Assembly (NCBI GenBank): GCA_036172665.1 | Contig: CM069870.1 | Span: 40,320,001-40,384,000 of the forward strand | DNA from: Prosopocoilus inquinatus | Lineage: Eukaryota > Arthropoda > Insecta > Coleoptera > Lucanidae | Reading direction: 5' to 3' | DNA length: 64,000 nt | Translations under genes and position numbers: made by a program | Part shown: positions 30,316-41,176 of the stretch, piece after piece | How the letters are laid out: the number at the start of each line of letters is the position of its first letter | How positions within the stretch are numbered: position 1 is the first letter of the stretch | The notes under the pieces: generated by a model | What the model saw: the letters and a program-made list of their open reading frames with translations, nothing else | Databases searched by the model: none | Told to the model about the DNA's origin: nothing

Positions 30316-30581
30316 TCCGTATTATTTGATTTAGGCCCGGTCTTTTCATCTCTGAGTAACTTTTACCGTTGATAATTCATATAGAAACAATTGTCTCTAC
30401 AATTGTAACTATGGGAATAAATCAACGATTAAAGTTACTCAGAGATGAAAAGACCGGGCCTAAATCAAATAATACGGAATTAGGTATTGGTCCGTTGTCT
30501 GAATTCATTAAATTGTTTTTATTTTTCCGAATAAAAATACTTTCGTAAGCATTTAATTCCCTATTATTTGAAACTTCCTTA
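30213..30581. repeat. 369 bp perfect-looking palindrome centred on a MITE
   Basis: The last 120 bp of the PLE coding region, followed by half of a hairpin MITE, is mirrored as an inverted copy, with the centre near 30397 (CAATTG-TCTCTA-CAATTG). Arms are about 180 bp with virtually no mismatch. Beyond 30581 the sequence leads into the right pseudo-LTR. Confidence 0.88.
30334..30460. mobile_element. 127 bp hairpin MITE, Harbinger-like termini
   Basis: Termini GGCCCGGTCTTTTCATCTC and the inverse. It has the same GGCCCG start and length as the MITE at 11305-11432. Flanks are TTA on the left and TAA on the right, that is inverted rather than direct, as expected if the right flank is a mirrored copy of the left. 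Confidence 0.6.
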
Positions 30582-30689
30582 CAAATTACTCTAATTTGTA
30601 GGTTGTTATTTGATGGTTCGTATTTAGATAAACATATCTTAAGTCAAAAATTGGCCACTAGATATCGTACTTGTATGTCAGAAATCATC

Positions 30690-32440
30690 CGCTAGATGTC
30701 GCTGCCTAAATCTTATATAAAGGAGTGTTAGAAACAGCTAAGCGCATTTGCACTGGATATTTCATAAGGAGAGGACTATCCGAGATAAAATTTTCCTAAA
30801 GTGCTCTTAACTTGCGGTGTACGGATGTGATTTGCTCTCATCTGTAGGTTGTTTTTTTGACGATTTATACCTAATATATATATTTTATTTTATTTTTCAG
30901 GATAACAGGAAATTATATTCTTATTTATTCGTTAGAATAAGAAGTTTCTTCGGGGTCTTTGGACTATTTATTTCCACCTTTCCGTGTTGTTTGGTTAGTT
31001 CTTATTTGTAATGTTTCTGACAGTAAATTTTAGGTGTTCACATAATTTTCTTTCCCGATTTATACATAACACACATAGTTTATTTTCAGGATTGTTAGGT
31101 ATCAAATAACAGGGAATTATATTCTTATTTATTCGTTAGAATAAGAAGTTTTTTCGGGGTCTTTGGACTATTTATTTTCGCATTTCCGTGTTGTTTGGTA
31201 AGCTCTTATTTCTAAGGTATCTGACAGTTAATTTTAGGTGTTCACATAATTTCTTCTTTTCTTTTTCTGATTTATACATAACATATACAGTTTATTTTAG
31301 ATTTTCACATATTACTTTATATTTACTTACATTTAGATATATATATCTTTTAAGATGATTAGATTGTTGTTAGGTTTAACATTTTTATAATTTTGTCAGT
31401 GTGATTAGGTTGTCTTTAGACATTTTTTTAGTGCTTTTAAGTTGGTAGCGTACTGAAGATGGCAGCTTAGCTGCCGAAATACGTATCTACGGATATAAAA
31501 ATTATTGTGGGCGGAGGTTAATTTCAATTAACCCTTTAAATTTAACGATTTTGATACAGAATATCGGTAATATGATATTATATTAAAATCGGTTAATTAC
31601 GTATTAAGTAAAACTGATTCACAAAAAACAGCTTCGATTAAATTCTAAGGATCGATTTTACAGTGATCAGATATGTTGTGATGTTGTATGTTAAAGTGCT
31701 TTACAATTTTGTTATTTCCAATTTTTATTAATAGGCAAGAGCGGTAATAATTTTCCTGATTTTTATTCAGATGGAGAAATTGTTACATTCGATTTTCGCA
31801 TTGACCGTTCCTTTAGGGTAGGCCTTCCCCTTGTGTACGCATGTTGAGGGCATTACGGTTTTTTGGTTGGCAGTGCTTACCCGATGTCAGGTGGTATTCC
31901 AGCGAACTAGCTCGTCCCTTTTCGACGGCGAACAAGCGTGCTGTGAAGTAGTGATCACATCTCTGAAGCGTTGTGAGATAGGAGTTATTTTGATCGATTT
32001 TGTTGATGGATCAGTAAATCTACCATGCTGAACTGATTGCAGCCATATCGTTAGTTGCTTTGGGACCGCTTACTCGGTTTTGAGGGACATGTGAATCTTT
32101 TCCGGCTTGCTGTACATCAGCAAGGTAAGCGTCAAGTTGATGCTCCATTTTGTTACTTGGTTGTTTTCCATGTGCGTTTACCGCTCGCGTTCGTAAATTT
32201 CACACATTTTCTTCCTTCAGTGCAGGATGATTGACGCCTCCCTTATTCCCGTAAGTGTCGGCGTCGCTCCGAGTGATGATACGTTCCCCTTGTGTTTTCT
32301 GTTGGTGAAAATAAGTTGGACTGTTCCCGCTTTAGTATTTTTCATTGACGAATTCGGTGGGACAGAGGCTTTGCTTACTGTGATAACGTATTTAGGGGAG
32401 CTTTTGTTTTTTTTTTCTGGTGTCCTAGATATTATCCATA
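30690..32440 (+). repeat. PLE pseudo-LTR, right arm
   Basis: Inverted counterpart of 24078-25594 plus 26998-27022, with a local duplication at 30850-31200 (the segment around TTCGTTAGAATAAGAAGTTT occurs twice). It contains the hammerhead ribozyme. It has no protein-coding content I can support. Confidence 0.85.
31445..31495 (+). ncRNA. Type I hammerhead ribozyme in PLE pseudo-LTR (right arm)
   Basis: CUGAAGA 31453-31459, stem II GGCAGC-UUA-GCUGCC, GAAA, stem III UACGUA, UC; predicted cut after 31487. Stem I is weak (CGUA/UACG), as described for PLE ribozymes that work best as dimers. Confidence 0.85.
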
Positions 32441-32740
32441 CAAGGTGTCCCATTTAAGGCGGATTCTATCATACCGCTCTAATTATGAATTTTACAAAAA
32501 AAATGTTTCAAGTAAAAGTTTCACTGTATCATGTGAAGCATATTTTGAAATTAGTTTGACGTATACAAAGACATAGACAAAATATTCCTTTGAAAGACAG
32601 AATAAATGCTGATTTATGAATCTACGATTTTGACATTTTACTGTGTGTAGGCTTGTTCTGTAACACATACTGGACGCTATATAATTGTAAAGCTTAATCA
32701 TAGACCTATTAAATTCAGTAATAAAATATAGGGGGTTCTA
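32441..32740. mobile_element. MITE next to the right PLE arm
   Basis: ACAAGGTGTCCCATTTAAG at 32441 and an inverted, decayed end near 32735 (ATAGGGGGTTCTATTTAAAC). The first 130 bp mirror the MITE at 23951-24077; the distal part differs from the left copy, so the two loci diverge here. Confidence 0.4.
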
Positions 32741-32799
32741 TTTAAACTAACCGAGTAAAATAAACATCGGGGTTATGAATCACCCTGTGTAAAATAATA

Positions 32800-33605
32800 G
32801 GTACACGTTCGAGATGGAAATTGTTTTCAGCTCCATAGAGGTTATGTAACGTTACTGTAAAATTTAAATGCCGAAATTTAATAAATATCTAGCCTGTAAA
32901 ACATCAAATAATACCATTTTTTACACTGAAATGTCAATATCTCAAGAACTATTAGGTTTAGATACAGTAGCACAGTGTGGTCCATTTTTTATGGTTTTAC
33001 AGGGTTTCTCAGTCATTTATAGGAATAGAAGAAAACCGTTTTCGCGATCCAAGGCTACTTTTTCAAGAAAAGGTCAATGGAGAAAACAAAAGTTAGCTAT
33101 CTCGATTCGTTCGGGAAATATCGACCGAAAACGAATTTTTCCGAAAAATTATTTTTCACAATATCTCAGTTGTTTGACAAGATATTTTGAACATTCAAAA
33201 ACTATTTTATTCAGAAATTAACGTTGATTTCGCCGACATCATTATCTTTTGTAGAAATTGCACCAATTCTGCGAAACAGACTGTAACTTTATAATTTTAA
33301 ATGGAAACCGCAGTTGGCTATGACACAAATAAATTGCTTGTTTAATGAGGTTTTCAAAAATGTTTTTGTTTTCCAGTAGCTAATAAGCCATCCATGACAC
33401 CAAAAACAAACAAAAAATAGTTCAATTGTTTTCCCTAAAAATCAATTATTGTTAAGTAAAACAGCTAATTTAATTCAATAAATAAATAGCTTCTAGATAG
33501 ATAGATCAGGGACTGACATAACACCACAAGTAGGTATGTAAAAATGAATTAACTCTATTTGAACATTTCTTTAATTATTAATGAGAATAATATAAAGTTA
33601 AATCA
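32800..33605. other. AT-rich stretch, nothing recognised
   Basis: The frame at 32868-33221 has no domain; the region has only simple A/T runs and a short GATA repeat near 33500. Confidence 0.3.
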
Positions 33606-33609
33606 AAAG

Positions 33610-33687
33610 GTAACAAATTACTTTTTTCTAATTTTTGCATAACAATTTCAGCTAAAGCTGGAGAAAGAGGTGATCCCATTGCTGTAC
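33610..33687 (-). pseudogene. PLE reverse transcriptase fragment
   Basis: The minus strand encodes GTAMGSPLSPALAEIVMQKL, the conserved RT block just before the YxDD motif of PLEs. It is adjacent to, but opposite in orientation from, the endonuclease fragment starting at 33694, so this second PLE locus is also folded back or rearranged. Confidence 0.7.
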
Positions 33688-33693
33688 CAAATG

Positions 33694-33895
33694 TAGTTTA
33701 TCAGGTAAAATGTCAAAGTTGTAACTCAGCTTATATAGGTGAAAATAGCCAAAATTAAAAAAAAGGTTAGATCAGCATAAATATTATATCCAAAAAAAGA
33801 ATGAGAGTCATTCAATGTTAGTAGAACATTCACTTTTAACTAAACGTATTTTTGAATTTGAAAATGCTAAAATATTTTATCAGGAGTCTAACACG
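33694..33895 (+). pseudogene. PLE GIY-YIG endonuclease fragment, 5' part
   Basis: Reads VVYQVKCQSCNSAYIGENSQ, the zinc-type CxxC insertion and YIG motif of PLE endonucleases, then after one frameshift near 33752, RLDQHKYYIQ and a conserved-looking FEFENAKIFYQES. The frame is cut at 33895 by a BEL/Pao insertion and resumes at 39696. Confidence 0.78.
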
Positions 33896-34148
33896 TGTTA
33901 CTTGAATCTCTTGTTCTGTATTGGTTTGTGCAATTATCAACAAATTAAATGCGAGTCTGGGCCTGGTCTGGTAAAAGCGGCCGCTCAAAATTACGTGTGT
34001 CAAATTCTTAATTTTCTTTTCTTGACTTGTCAAGACCTACTAACCTTTTGAGTGTTGCTATTACCAGACTGGCGTGCTTTATTTAAATTCAAACAACATA
34101 CAAATATATGCATTACATAATAACACTAAAGAATATGAACCTTTAACA
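33896..34148 (-). repeat. BEL/Pao 3' LTR
   Basis: 253 bp, TGTTAAAGG... to ...AAGTAACA on the minus strand. Preceded by a polypurine tract, AAGGCGGGGGGCA on the minus strand (34149-34161). Confidence 0.93.
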
Positions 34149-34149
34149 T

Positions 34150-37100
34150 GCCCCCCGCCTTGGAATACCCGAGTACTTCCAAAAACTTAATCTTCGGGGA
34201 CGGGAAGCGGACAAAGTTTAGCGTAGGTTCTTTTCGTTTCTCCAGTTTGTGTTCGAACCGTGGCGACCCTGGACTTTCCGTCTTTTCCGGGATGCAACCT
34301 AATGACGCGGCCTAATTTCCAGCGGAGTGGAGGTGCGTTGTCATCTTTTAATAGTACCATTGACCCGATCTTGAGTTCTGCTTGAGATTTTTTTTCACTT
34401 TACTCTTCATTGCAACTCTGCGATGTATTCCTTTTGCCAACGGGCCCAAAAATGCTGTTGGCATTGCTGCATATGTTGAAAACGCGACAATCTGCCTGTC
34501 GGAATATCTTGCAAATTTGGGTCCGGAACGGAGGTTGAAGTTCTTCCAATCAGAAAGTAAGCAGGGATCAAGGGGTTCAGGTCGTCAAGGTCGGATGATA
34601 GAGGAAGAAGAGGCCGTGAGTTTAAGATGGCTTCTATTTGCAGTATTACAGTATGCAGTTCCTCATACGTGAGATGTGCGTTTAACAAGACTCTCTTTAA
34701 ATGAGCCTTACTGGCCTTAACACCAGCCTCCCACAACCCTCCAAAATGAGGGGAATACGGTGGTATAAATTTCCATTCTATACTCTCCTGACCACAGTGA
34801 TCTGTAATATTTCTTTCATTTTCTCTTAAGAACCTGGCTAATTGTTTCAACTCAGTATTAGCGGAAACAAAATTAGAGCCATTGTCTGAATAAATCTGAT
34901 ATGGTTTTCCACGGCGTGCTACAAATCTTCTGAGAGCCATAATAAAGAAATCTTTGCTTAAGTCGGAAATTAGTTCTAAATGAAGTGCTTTAGTGCTGAA
35001 GCAAATGAAAAGTCCAGTGTAACACTTATTTAGCTTTGCGCCACGACCTTTGCGATTTTTTATAAGCAAAGGACCTATATAATCAACTCCCATGACACTA
35101 AAAGGTTGGCTTGGCTGGACACGAGCTTCTGGTAATTGTCCCATAATTGGTTGGACAAACCTTGGTCTGTTCTTAAAACAACTGAAACATTCTCGAACAA
35201 TACTTTTGCAAAGATTTCTTCCTCCAATGGGCCAATATTCTTCTCTTGTTGATGCTAACAATTGCTGAGGACCGGCGTGTAATAATTTAAGATGCTCGTT
35301 TTTTATAATAAGACGAGTTAGTCGATGCTTTTCGCTCAGTAAAATAGGGTGTTTCTTTTCAAAGGAAAATTTGGAGTTTTCTAGTCGGCCACCAACTCTT
35401 AAAATCCCTTCTTTGTCTAGAAACGGGTTTAAATGCAACAACTTGCTAGTAATGTGAACTTGTTTGTGATTGTGAAGATCTTTAATTTCGTTGCTGAAAC
35501 TTTCATGTTGTGCTAGTTTTATGAGTGTTTTTAATGATTTGTTTGTTTCATACACAGAAAGACATTCGGAATGAATTCGATTTGCTTTTTCTCTACAATT
35601 GTTTAAAAACCTCAAAATCCACGCAACCACTCTTTCAAGTCGAGTCAAACTTGAAAAATTCTTGAATGGAAATTTTTCTTCATTTTGAATTGTGAGCGAA
35701 TAAATAATATTTTTCACTTCGGGTAAACTATTGTAGACGTTCATATCTTTTGGTAAATGTGACGGCCAATGATGTTCTTCCTCACTTAACCAATAAGGTC
35801 CATGCCACCAGGAAGTGCACTCTTTAATTTCATTTGTCATCAAACCTCTGGACAATATATCAGCTGGGTTATCTTTCCTTGATACATGTCGCCAGTTATC
35901 GCAAGAAGATAATTCTTGAATTTCCGTCACTTTATTACTAACGAAAGTTTTGAGCTTATTTGGTGGTAATTTTAACCAACCCAGTACAATGGTCGAATCG
36001 CACCAAAACGTACGCTCACTTGCTTCTATACGCAAAGAGCTGGACACTTTATGCGCGAGTCTTGCTGCAATTAATGCGCCTAGAAGAGTTAAACGAGGTA
36101 ATGTAATAACTTTTAAAGGAGCAACTTTAGTTTTTTCGCATAACAAGTTTACATAAATCTTGCCGTCTTGGCCCACAGATTTTACAAAAACGCAACCACC
36201 GTAAGCTTTTTCAGATGCGTCAGAAAATACGTGTATTTCAACTTGTTTAGGTTTTTCGCAAATTATGTGACGTTTTATTTGAAGTTCGTTTAAAGTACGA
36301 AGCTTACTCTGGAAATCGTTCTAAAAAGAATGAATATGTAACGGCAATCCTTCATCCCAGGATAACTTTTCCAACCAAAGTTGTTGCAATAGAATTTTCG
36401 CCTTTACAATGCAAGGACTAAGCAAACCCAGAGGGTCAAATATTTGCGAAATGGAAGATAATATGGTGCGTTTTGTGATTTTTTTTGTTTTGAGGAACTT
36501 CACCAATCTTATAAGTTAATATGTCTGCTACTGGAGACCAAGTTAAACCTAAGGTTTTAGCATTTTCATTAGCTCCAAAGTGCAGTATTTTCGTTGGGCA
36601 ATCATTTTCGGTGACATACTTGAGTACTTCTGGCTCGTTGGAGTAAAATTTTCTAAGTTCAAATCGTCCTTGTTTCAAAATGTCCGAAACAGTGCGTGCT
36701 ATTGAAGCTGCTTCCTCTACTGAATCAGTTCCTGTCAGCAGATCATCCATATAAAAATCAGATTTTATTATTTCAGAGCAATGTGGATGGTTTGTGCTAT
36801 TTTCTTCTGCTAACTGAACTAAACAACGAACCGCAAGAAATGAAGCAGCTGTAGTTCCGTAAATGACGGTATTTAATTCGAATACTTCTATCGGTTTCTC
36901 TGAATTCTCACGCCATAATATTCTTTGCAGGCAACGTTGTTCAGGTACGACTAGTATTTGTCGGTACATCTTTTCAACATCTCCTGACACTACATATCGA
37001 TATTGACGAAATCGTAATAGTATGGTTAAAAGATCGCTTTGCACAGTAGGACCTGTCATTTGAATGTTATTTAAAGAAGTACCACTGGTAGTGGGAGCTG

Positions 37101-37990
37101 AGGCATCGAACACCACTCGCAGTTTCGTTGTGAGACTTTCTTCACGGATGACACCGTGATGAGGCATGTAATAACAAATTTTATCTTCATCGACATTTTT
37201 TACCTTGGTCATATGACCCAAATTTTGATATTCGGTTATAAAATCTGTGTAACGCCGTTTAAATTCAGGTTTAGTTTCGAGCTTTCTCTCTAAGGCAAGA
37301 AATCTGCGACGTGCGTGTTCGTACGAGTCACCCATGTTTTGAACAGAGTTCTTCATTGGAAGTGCCAGAATAAATCTACCATCTCTGGCTCTTTTAACAT
37401 TTTCTTTGAAATGTTTTTCACACAGAATTTCCTCTTGGGTCCAGGACTTACCTTTGGCTGAGAAATTATTTTCGACTTCCCAAAATCGTGACAATTGGAT
37501 CTGTACATCTACGTCTTTACTAAAATTGCACACAGTAGTCGAGTTTCGTACACTAATTGTAGGTCCGGAGACAACCCAACCAAATCGCGTTTTTTGTAAA
37601 ATAGGTTTATTGACACCTAAGGACAATTGACCTATGCTAAGGACACTCCAAAATAAGTTTGCACCAACTAACATTTCAACCTTGTTAGGTTTAAAAAATA
37701 AAGGGATCTGCCAGTTTATATTTTTTGGTATTTTGAATTCAGATACATCTATAGAAATACTTGGCAGATTTCCGGCTATTTGCGGGATAACAAGGCATTT
37801 GATGTCGGCCTGGAAATTGTTATGTAGCGATTGAACGGTAAGATTACATGAACATTCAATATTAGATGTCGTGTGATTCAACCCAAGAATAGTAATATTC
37901 GCCTTTGAAGTGCTCAATAGCAAACGGTTACATAAATCAGTTGTAATGTAACTTGACTGCGAGCCAGAATCAAGTAGTGCCCTTACTGTA
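34150..37990 (-). pseudogene. pol: BEL/Pao pol: protease, RT, RNase H, integrase, broken
   Basis: Minus-strand order: retropepsin with a DSGSQSSYIT-type site near 37960, RT (37923-36436) with LRVVFDASAPT, SGDVEKMYRQILV and SDFYMDDLLTG, then RNase H (VFSDASEKAYGG near 36220) and integrase (36176-34407) with GVDYIGPLL, YSDNGSNFVS and PHFGGLWEAGVKASK, the BEL-type catalytic Asp, Asp and Glu. Breaks: a frameshift near 36490, a TAG near 36320 and stops after 34407. These enzymes would reverse-transcribe and integrate the element. Confidence 0.88.
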
Positions 37991-37999
37991 TGTGTTACT

Positions 38000-39303
38000 T
38001 TATGCGAATCTACAACTTGTACATATGCTGTGGAAAGAAGTACATGATGAAAGTGTTGTGGTAGTACTTGCTTTTATTTCTTGCGGTTGAGGTTTTTCAT
38101 TGTGAAGTAGTGTATGATGTTTGGCCCTACATTTTTTACACATACCCCTGCGACATACCTTACTGATGTGTCCAGGTCTTAAACAATTCAAACAAAGTTT
38201 GAGATTTAAAATCTTCTCGACCTTAGATTCAGTTTGTAAATTCAAGAAGATCGGACAATTTTGTATGTAATGATCTTTGCTGCAAACCTTGCATTTAACA
38301 TCAACTTGTTTACCATCGGTGGCAAGAAAACCTTTAACATTAGTCCTTTTTTCTTTTTTCTCTAGTTAATTTATTTGCAAAGTTTCCAACAAATCGGCTC
38401 TAGATTTTAAAAACAGTTTTAGATCATCAAACGATGGTATGCTTTTATCGGTCTTGAAATTTTCCCACTCTTTTAAAGTTGTAACATCTAATTTTGAAGT
38501 TACCACATAAATTATTAACGTATCCCATTTCTCGGTAGGTTGATCTAACTGTTGTAAAGCGCGCAAATTTTTTCAAATGGAATCGATAATCCTCCTCAAA
38601 CTTTCTGCAGATTCTTTAAATAACGGTTCTACGTTAAACAAGGCCTTAACGTGATTTTGAACGAGTAACCGGTCATTATTGTACCTATCCACAAGTGTAT
38701 TCCATGCTACATTGTAATTTTTGGACGAGAACTCCAACGATTTAATTACTTGAGCTGCCCCTCCTTCTAGTGACGCACGCAGGTAGTGAAACTTTTGTAT
38801 TTCGTTAATGTCACTATTGCTGTGAATTAGAGATTCGTAAGTGTCTCGAAACTCTAACCAGTTTGCGTATTCGCCATTGAATTTAGGCAATTGTATCGTG
38901 GGCAATTTCACGCGTCCACCAGCAAATTGAGAATGAGTTTGAGGAACTACATTACTTATGCCTACACTCTTTGAAGATGTGGAAGAATTTTCATCGCTTG
39001 ACTGTTTATTTTGCTCTTTAATTATCTTTTTGCTAAGGATATTTGAAAATAATAGTTATTTTCAAAAGTTTGACGTTCATTCAATTCCGCTTCTAAATCC
39101 CCCGCCGTGCTTTCTATAACATTTTGTACTTCATCGAATTCATGTATTAGAAGTTCAACTTTATTTAATCTTTCGTGTAACTGAATGCAATCTAGATCTG
39201 TTATTTCTAATTTTGCATATAACTCATTTACGTATTTAGCAAAAAATGTAAGCTTCGTTTTAATAGTAGCTCTTTTCCTGACAGGTTCTTGTGCATTAGC
39301 CAT
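38000..39303 (-). pseudogene. gag: BEL/Pao gag with zinc knuckles, broken
   Basis: ATG at 39303. An N-terminal coiled-coil-like segment (39303-39022), then LPKFNGEYANWLEFRDTYES (about 38890), the BEL capsid signature, to RRIIDSI at 38576, and CLNCLRPGHISKVC plus CKKCRAKHHTLLH zinc knuckles (38190-38100). A frameshift near 39020, in-frame TGA at about 38574, TAA at about 38366 and another shift near 38010 separate the pieces. Confidence 0.82.
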
Positions 39304-39420
39304 TTAATACTTTCTTAAGGAAAACGAAAAGGATTCACTCACTTTTTTCGATGACTTGTGTTTGCTTTCCAATTGGTGACGTCACGTCGGGGTGGAACAG
39401 GATAACTTGAAATATACTAA

Positions 39421-39442
39421 CCACGCTCTGCTACCAAAATTA
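39421..39442 (-). other. BEL/Pao primer-binding site
   Basis: Minus strand, three bases or so after the 5' LTR end: TGGTAGCAGAGCGTGG. A TGG start directly after the LTR and this position identify it as the tRNA primer site; I did not assign the tRNA. Confidence 0.6.
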
Positions 39443-39695
39443 TGTTACTTGAATCTCTTGTTCTGTATTGGTTTGTGCAATTATCAACAAATTAAATGCG
39501 AGTCTGGGCCTGGTCTGGTAAAAGCAGCCGCTCAAAATTACGTGTGTCAAATTCTTAATTTTCTTTTCTTGACTTGTCAAGCCCTACTAACCTTTTGAGT
39601 GTTGCTATTACCAGACTGGCGTGCTTTATTTAAATTCAAACAACATACAAATATATGCGTTACATAATAACACTAAAGAATATGAATCTTTAACA
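39443..39695 (-). repeat. BEL/Pao 5' LTR
   Basis: 253 bp; about 4 substitutions relative to the 3' LTR (for example near 39526, 39582, 39659 and 39688). Followed outward by the ACACG duplication. Confidence 0.93.
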
Positions 39696-39826
39696 ACACG
39701 TTTAAACGTGGATTTATTGAAATGTGTAAAATAAAAATGTGTAATAATTCAATTAATAAAAGAACAGATTTTGCAAATTTGAACGATATATTTTGTAGTT
39801 TTCTAAGTTCATTAAATGAGACATAA
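39696..39826 (+). pseudogene. PLE GIY-YIG endonuclease fragment, 3' part
   Basis: Continues the frame interrupted at 33895: FKRGFIEMCKIKMCNNSINK then FANLNDIFCSFL and a stop at 39824-39826. The conserved FKR-FIE helix is typical of the PLE endonuclease C terminus. Joining across the ACACG duplication keeps frame, proving the BEL insertion site. Confidence 0.8.
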
Positions 39827-39869
39827 TAATCGGAAACTACCCTGTTTATTTTTTAGAAAACCTATATTA

Positions 39870-41176
39870 AGGGTGTGTCAACTAAAAATCCGGAAAATCT
39901 TTGTTCAACTATATTTTATTAACTAAACAAAACATTATTTATTTAAGAATTATAACAATTTATCTAATGTCAAATGACGTGATCAGGACCATAATCCGCC
40001 GCTTGCCGCACTTTGGTATGTACACGAGCCATCAAGGTCTGAAAGTGCGAAGAATTGAATTGGCGAAGTTTGTTTTTGATTCGGGCCTTCAATTCTTCCA
40101 CTGTTTTTGCTTCCCAGCCACCTTCATAAACTTTCTGCTTCAGTTGATACCAAAAGCGCTCGATTGGTCTCAATTGAGGTACATTTGCTACATTTTCTGC
40201 TCGTGGAATGTATTTAATTTGATGCTGCTCGTATACGGCTAGAGTATTACGCGCGTAGTGTGCCGTAGCCATGTCCGGCCAAAAGATGTAATTGTTGTCA
40301 TTGTGGTATTTTCGTAGAAATGGTACAAGTCTTTTACGGATACATTCCTTTGAATATACATTTTGGTCAACACAAAGTCCTGAAGGGGCGATGAAGGGAG
40401 CAGACCTTCCTTTGCTGCTTATCGCTAGCCAGACCAAAACTTTCTTGGAAAACTTAGCGTGCCTTTTGTAAATGACTTCAGAATCGATTTCCACACCTTT
40501 TTTATAAAAGTAGCTGTTATTTCCAGCAACTTCGGTACCATCTAAAGTAAAGTAAGACTCATCATCCATTACTACAAAATTTTGGTTCGCTGGCTTCAAA
40601 TGCCCTTCGCGCAATTTACGCAGGAAACCTTTTTGACTTTTCAGTTGAGATTCACTATATTTCGGAGCAGATTTTCTCTTTCTTAGAACTACATTATCTT
40701 CCTTTAGTATTTTCCTTACGTACTCGTGACATATGTTAAATTTTCTTGATAGTTTTCGATAAGATATTCCAAGTTTTCCAACTGCCTCCTGAACAAGTTG
40801 CTCTTTCTTTCTCTTGGGCATTTTTTTTGCTATCCTTCCACTTCCTTCGATTCTAGTAAGCGTTTTTTCATTCTCTACTCGTTTTATAATATCATATATA
40901 CTACTTTGCGGAATTCCCATTGTTTTGAAATGATTCACGGTGTATAATTTCCCTTGCCCTCTATGGTCTATATAAAATTCGCCAATGAGTTTTCTGCGAG
41001 AATTCTCTTTCAACGTCTTCATCTTGTCACGTACACAAGTTAGAAACACCACAACGCTTGTTTTGACATTTGTTAAGTTGACATAGACAAATGACACAAT
41101 TTTTTTGTCAAGGCTAACGGTATTTAGAAAATAGCTAAATGATAAAAGCATTCCGGATTTTTAGTTGACACACCCT
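39870..41176 (-). mobile_element. Tc1/mariner transposon, DD37E type, structurally complete
   Basis: 1307 bp with inverted termini AGGGTGTGTCAACTAAAAAT at both ends, flanked by TA (39868-39869, 41177-41178). One long intact transposase frame. Complete ends, TA duplication and an uninterrupted gene indicate a recent, possibly active insertion, just beyond the end of the second PLE. Confidence 0.92.
39970..41022 (-). CDS. DD37E Tc1/mariner transposase, intact
   Basis: The frame extends to 41151, but MKTLKENSRR at 41022 is the likely start (350 codons), as upstream residues overlap the terminal repeat. Two helix-turn-helix motifs occupy about the first 110 residues (TVNHFKTMGIPQSSIYDIIK; ISYRKLSRKFNICHEYVRKI). 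Catalytic residues: MDDESYF (Asp), FWPDMATAHYA (Asp), and LRPIERFW (Glu); exactly 37 residues separate the second Asp and the Glu. This spacing defines the DD37E clade (mosquito ITmD37E and relatives). A basic KKMPKRKK stretch could be a nuclear signal. No stop or shift is seen. Confidence 0.92.
   Translation of the reverse strand: MKTLKENSRRKLIGEFYIDHRGQGKLYTVNHFKTMGIPQSSIYDIIKRVENEKTLTRIEGSGRIAKKMPKRKKEQLVQEAVGKLGISYRKLSRKFNICHEYVRKILKEDNVVLRKRKSAPKYSESQLKSQKGFLRKLREGHLKPANQNFVVMDDESYFTLDGTEVAGNNSYFYKKGVEIDSEVIYKRHAKFSKKVLVWLAISSKGRSAPFIAPSGLCVDQNVYSKECIRKRLVPFLRKYHNDNNYIFWPDMATAHYARNTLAVYEQHQIKYIPRAENVANVPQLRPIERFWYQLKQKVYEGGWEAKTVEELKARIKNKLRQFNSSHFQTLMARVHTKVRQAADYGPDHVI

Larger units (their letters stand above)
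23951..32570 (+). mobile_element. Penelope-like element flanked by inverted pseudo-LTRs, with nested insertions
   Basis: A decayed RT plus GIY-YIG endonuclease gene (28660-30315, plus) sits between two long inverted repeats, left 23951-25595 (resuming at 26998-27022) and right about 30690-32570, nearly identical over about 1.6 kb. Each carries a hammerhead ribozyme, known from PLE pseudo-LTRs. Nested inside the left arm are a TIR element (25595-26997) and an LTR-like repeat (27045-28470). An inverted scrap of the PLE 3' coding end (28553-28600) shows that the left arm was originally continuous with an inverted copy of the gene's 3' end. Confidence 0.85.
33896..39695 (-). mobile_element. BEL/Pao LTR retrotransposon
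   Basis: A 5800 bp element with two 253 bp LTRs (33896-34148 and 39443-39695) that differ at only about 4 positions (about 1.6%), and a 5 bp duplication ACACG (33891-33895, 39696-39700), the usual BEL/Pao length. Minus orientation. It is inserted in the reading frame of a PLE endonuclease. Despite the young LTRs, gag and pol contain several stops and frameshifts. Confidence 0.95.

Noticed and set aside
32868..33221. 117-codon frame as a gene
   Set aside because: No domain, no repeat match, AT-driven composition.
34382..34672. Signal-peptide-like plus-strand frame (MRFFFTLLFIATLRC)
   Set aside because: Antisense to the BEL/Pao integrase C-terminal region.
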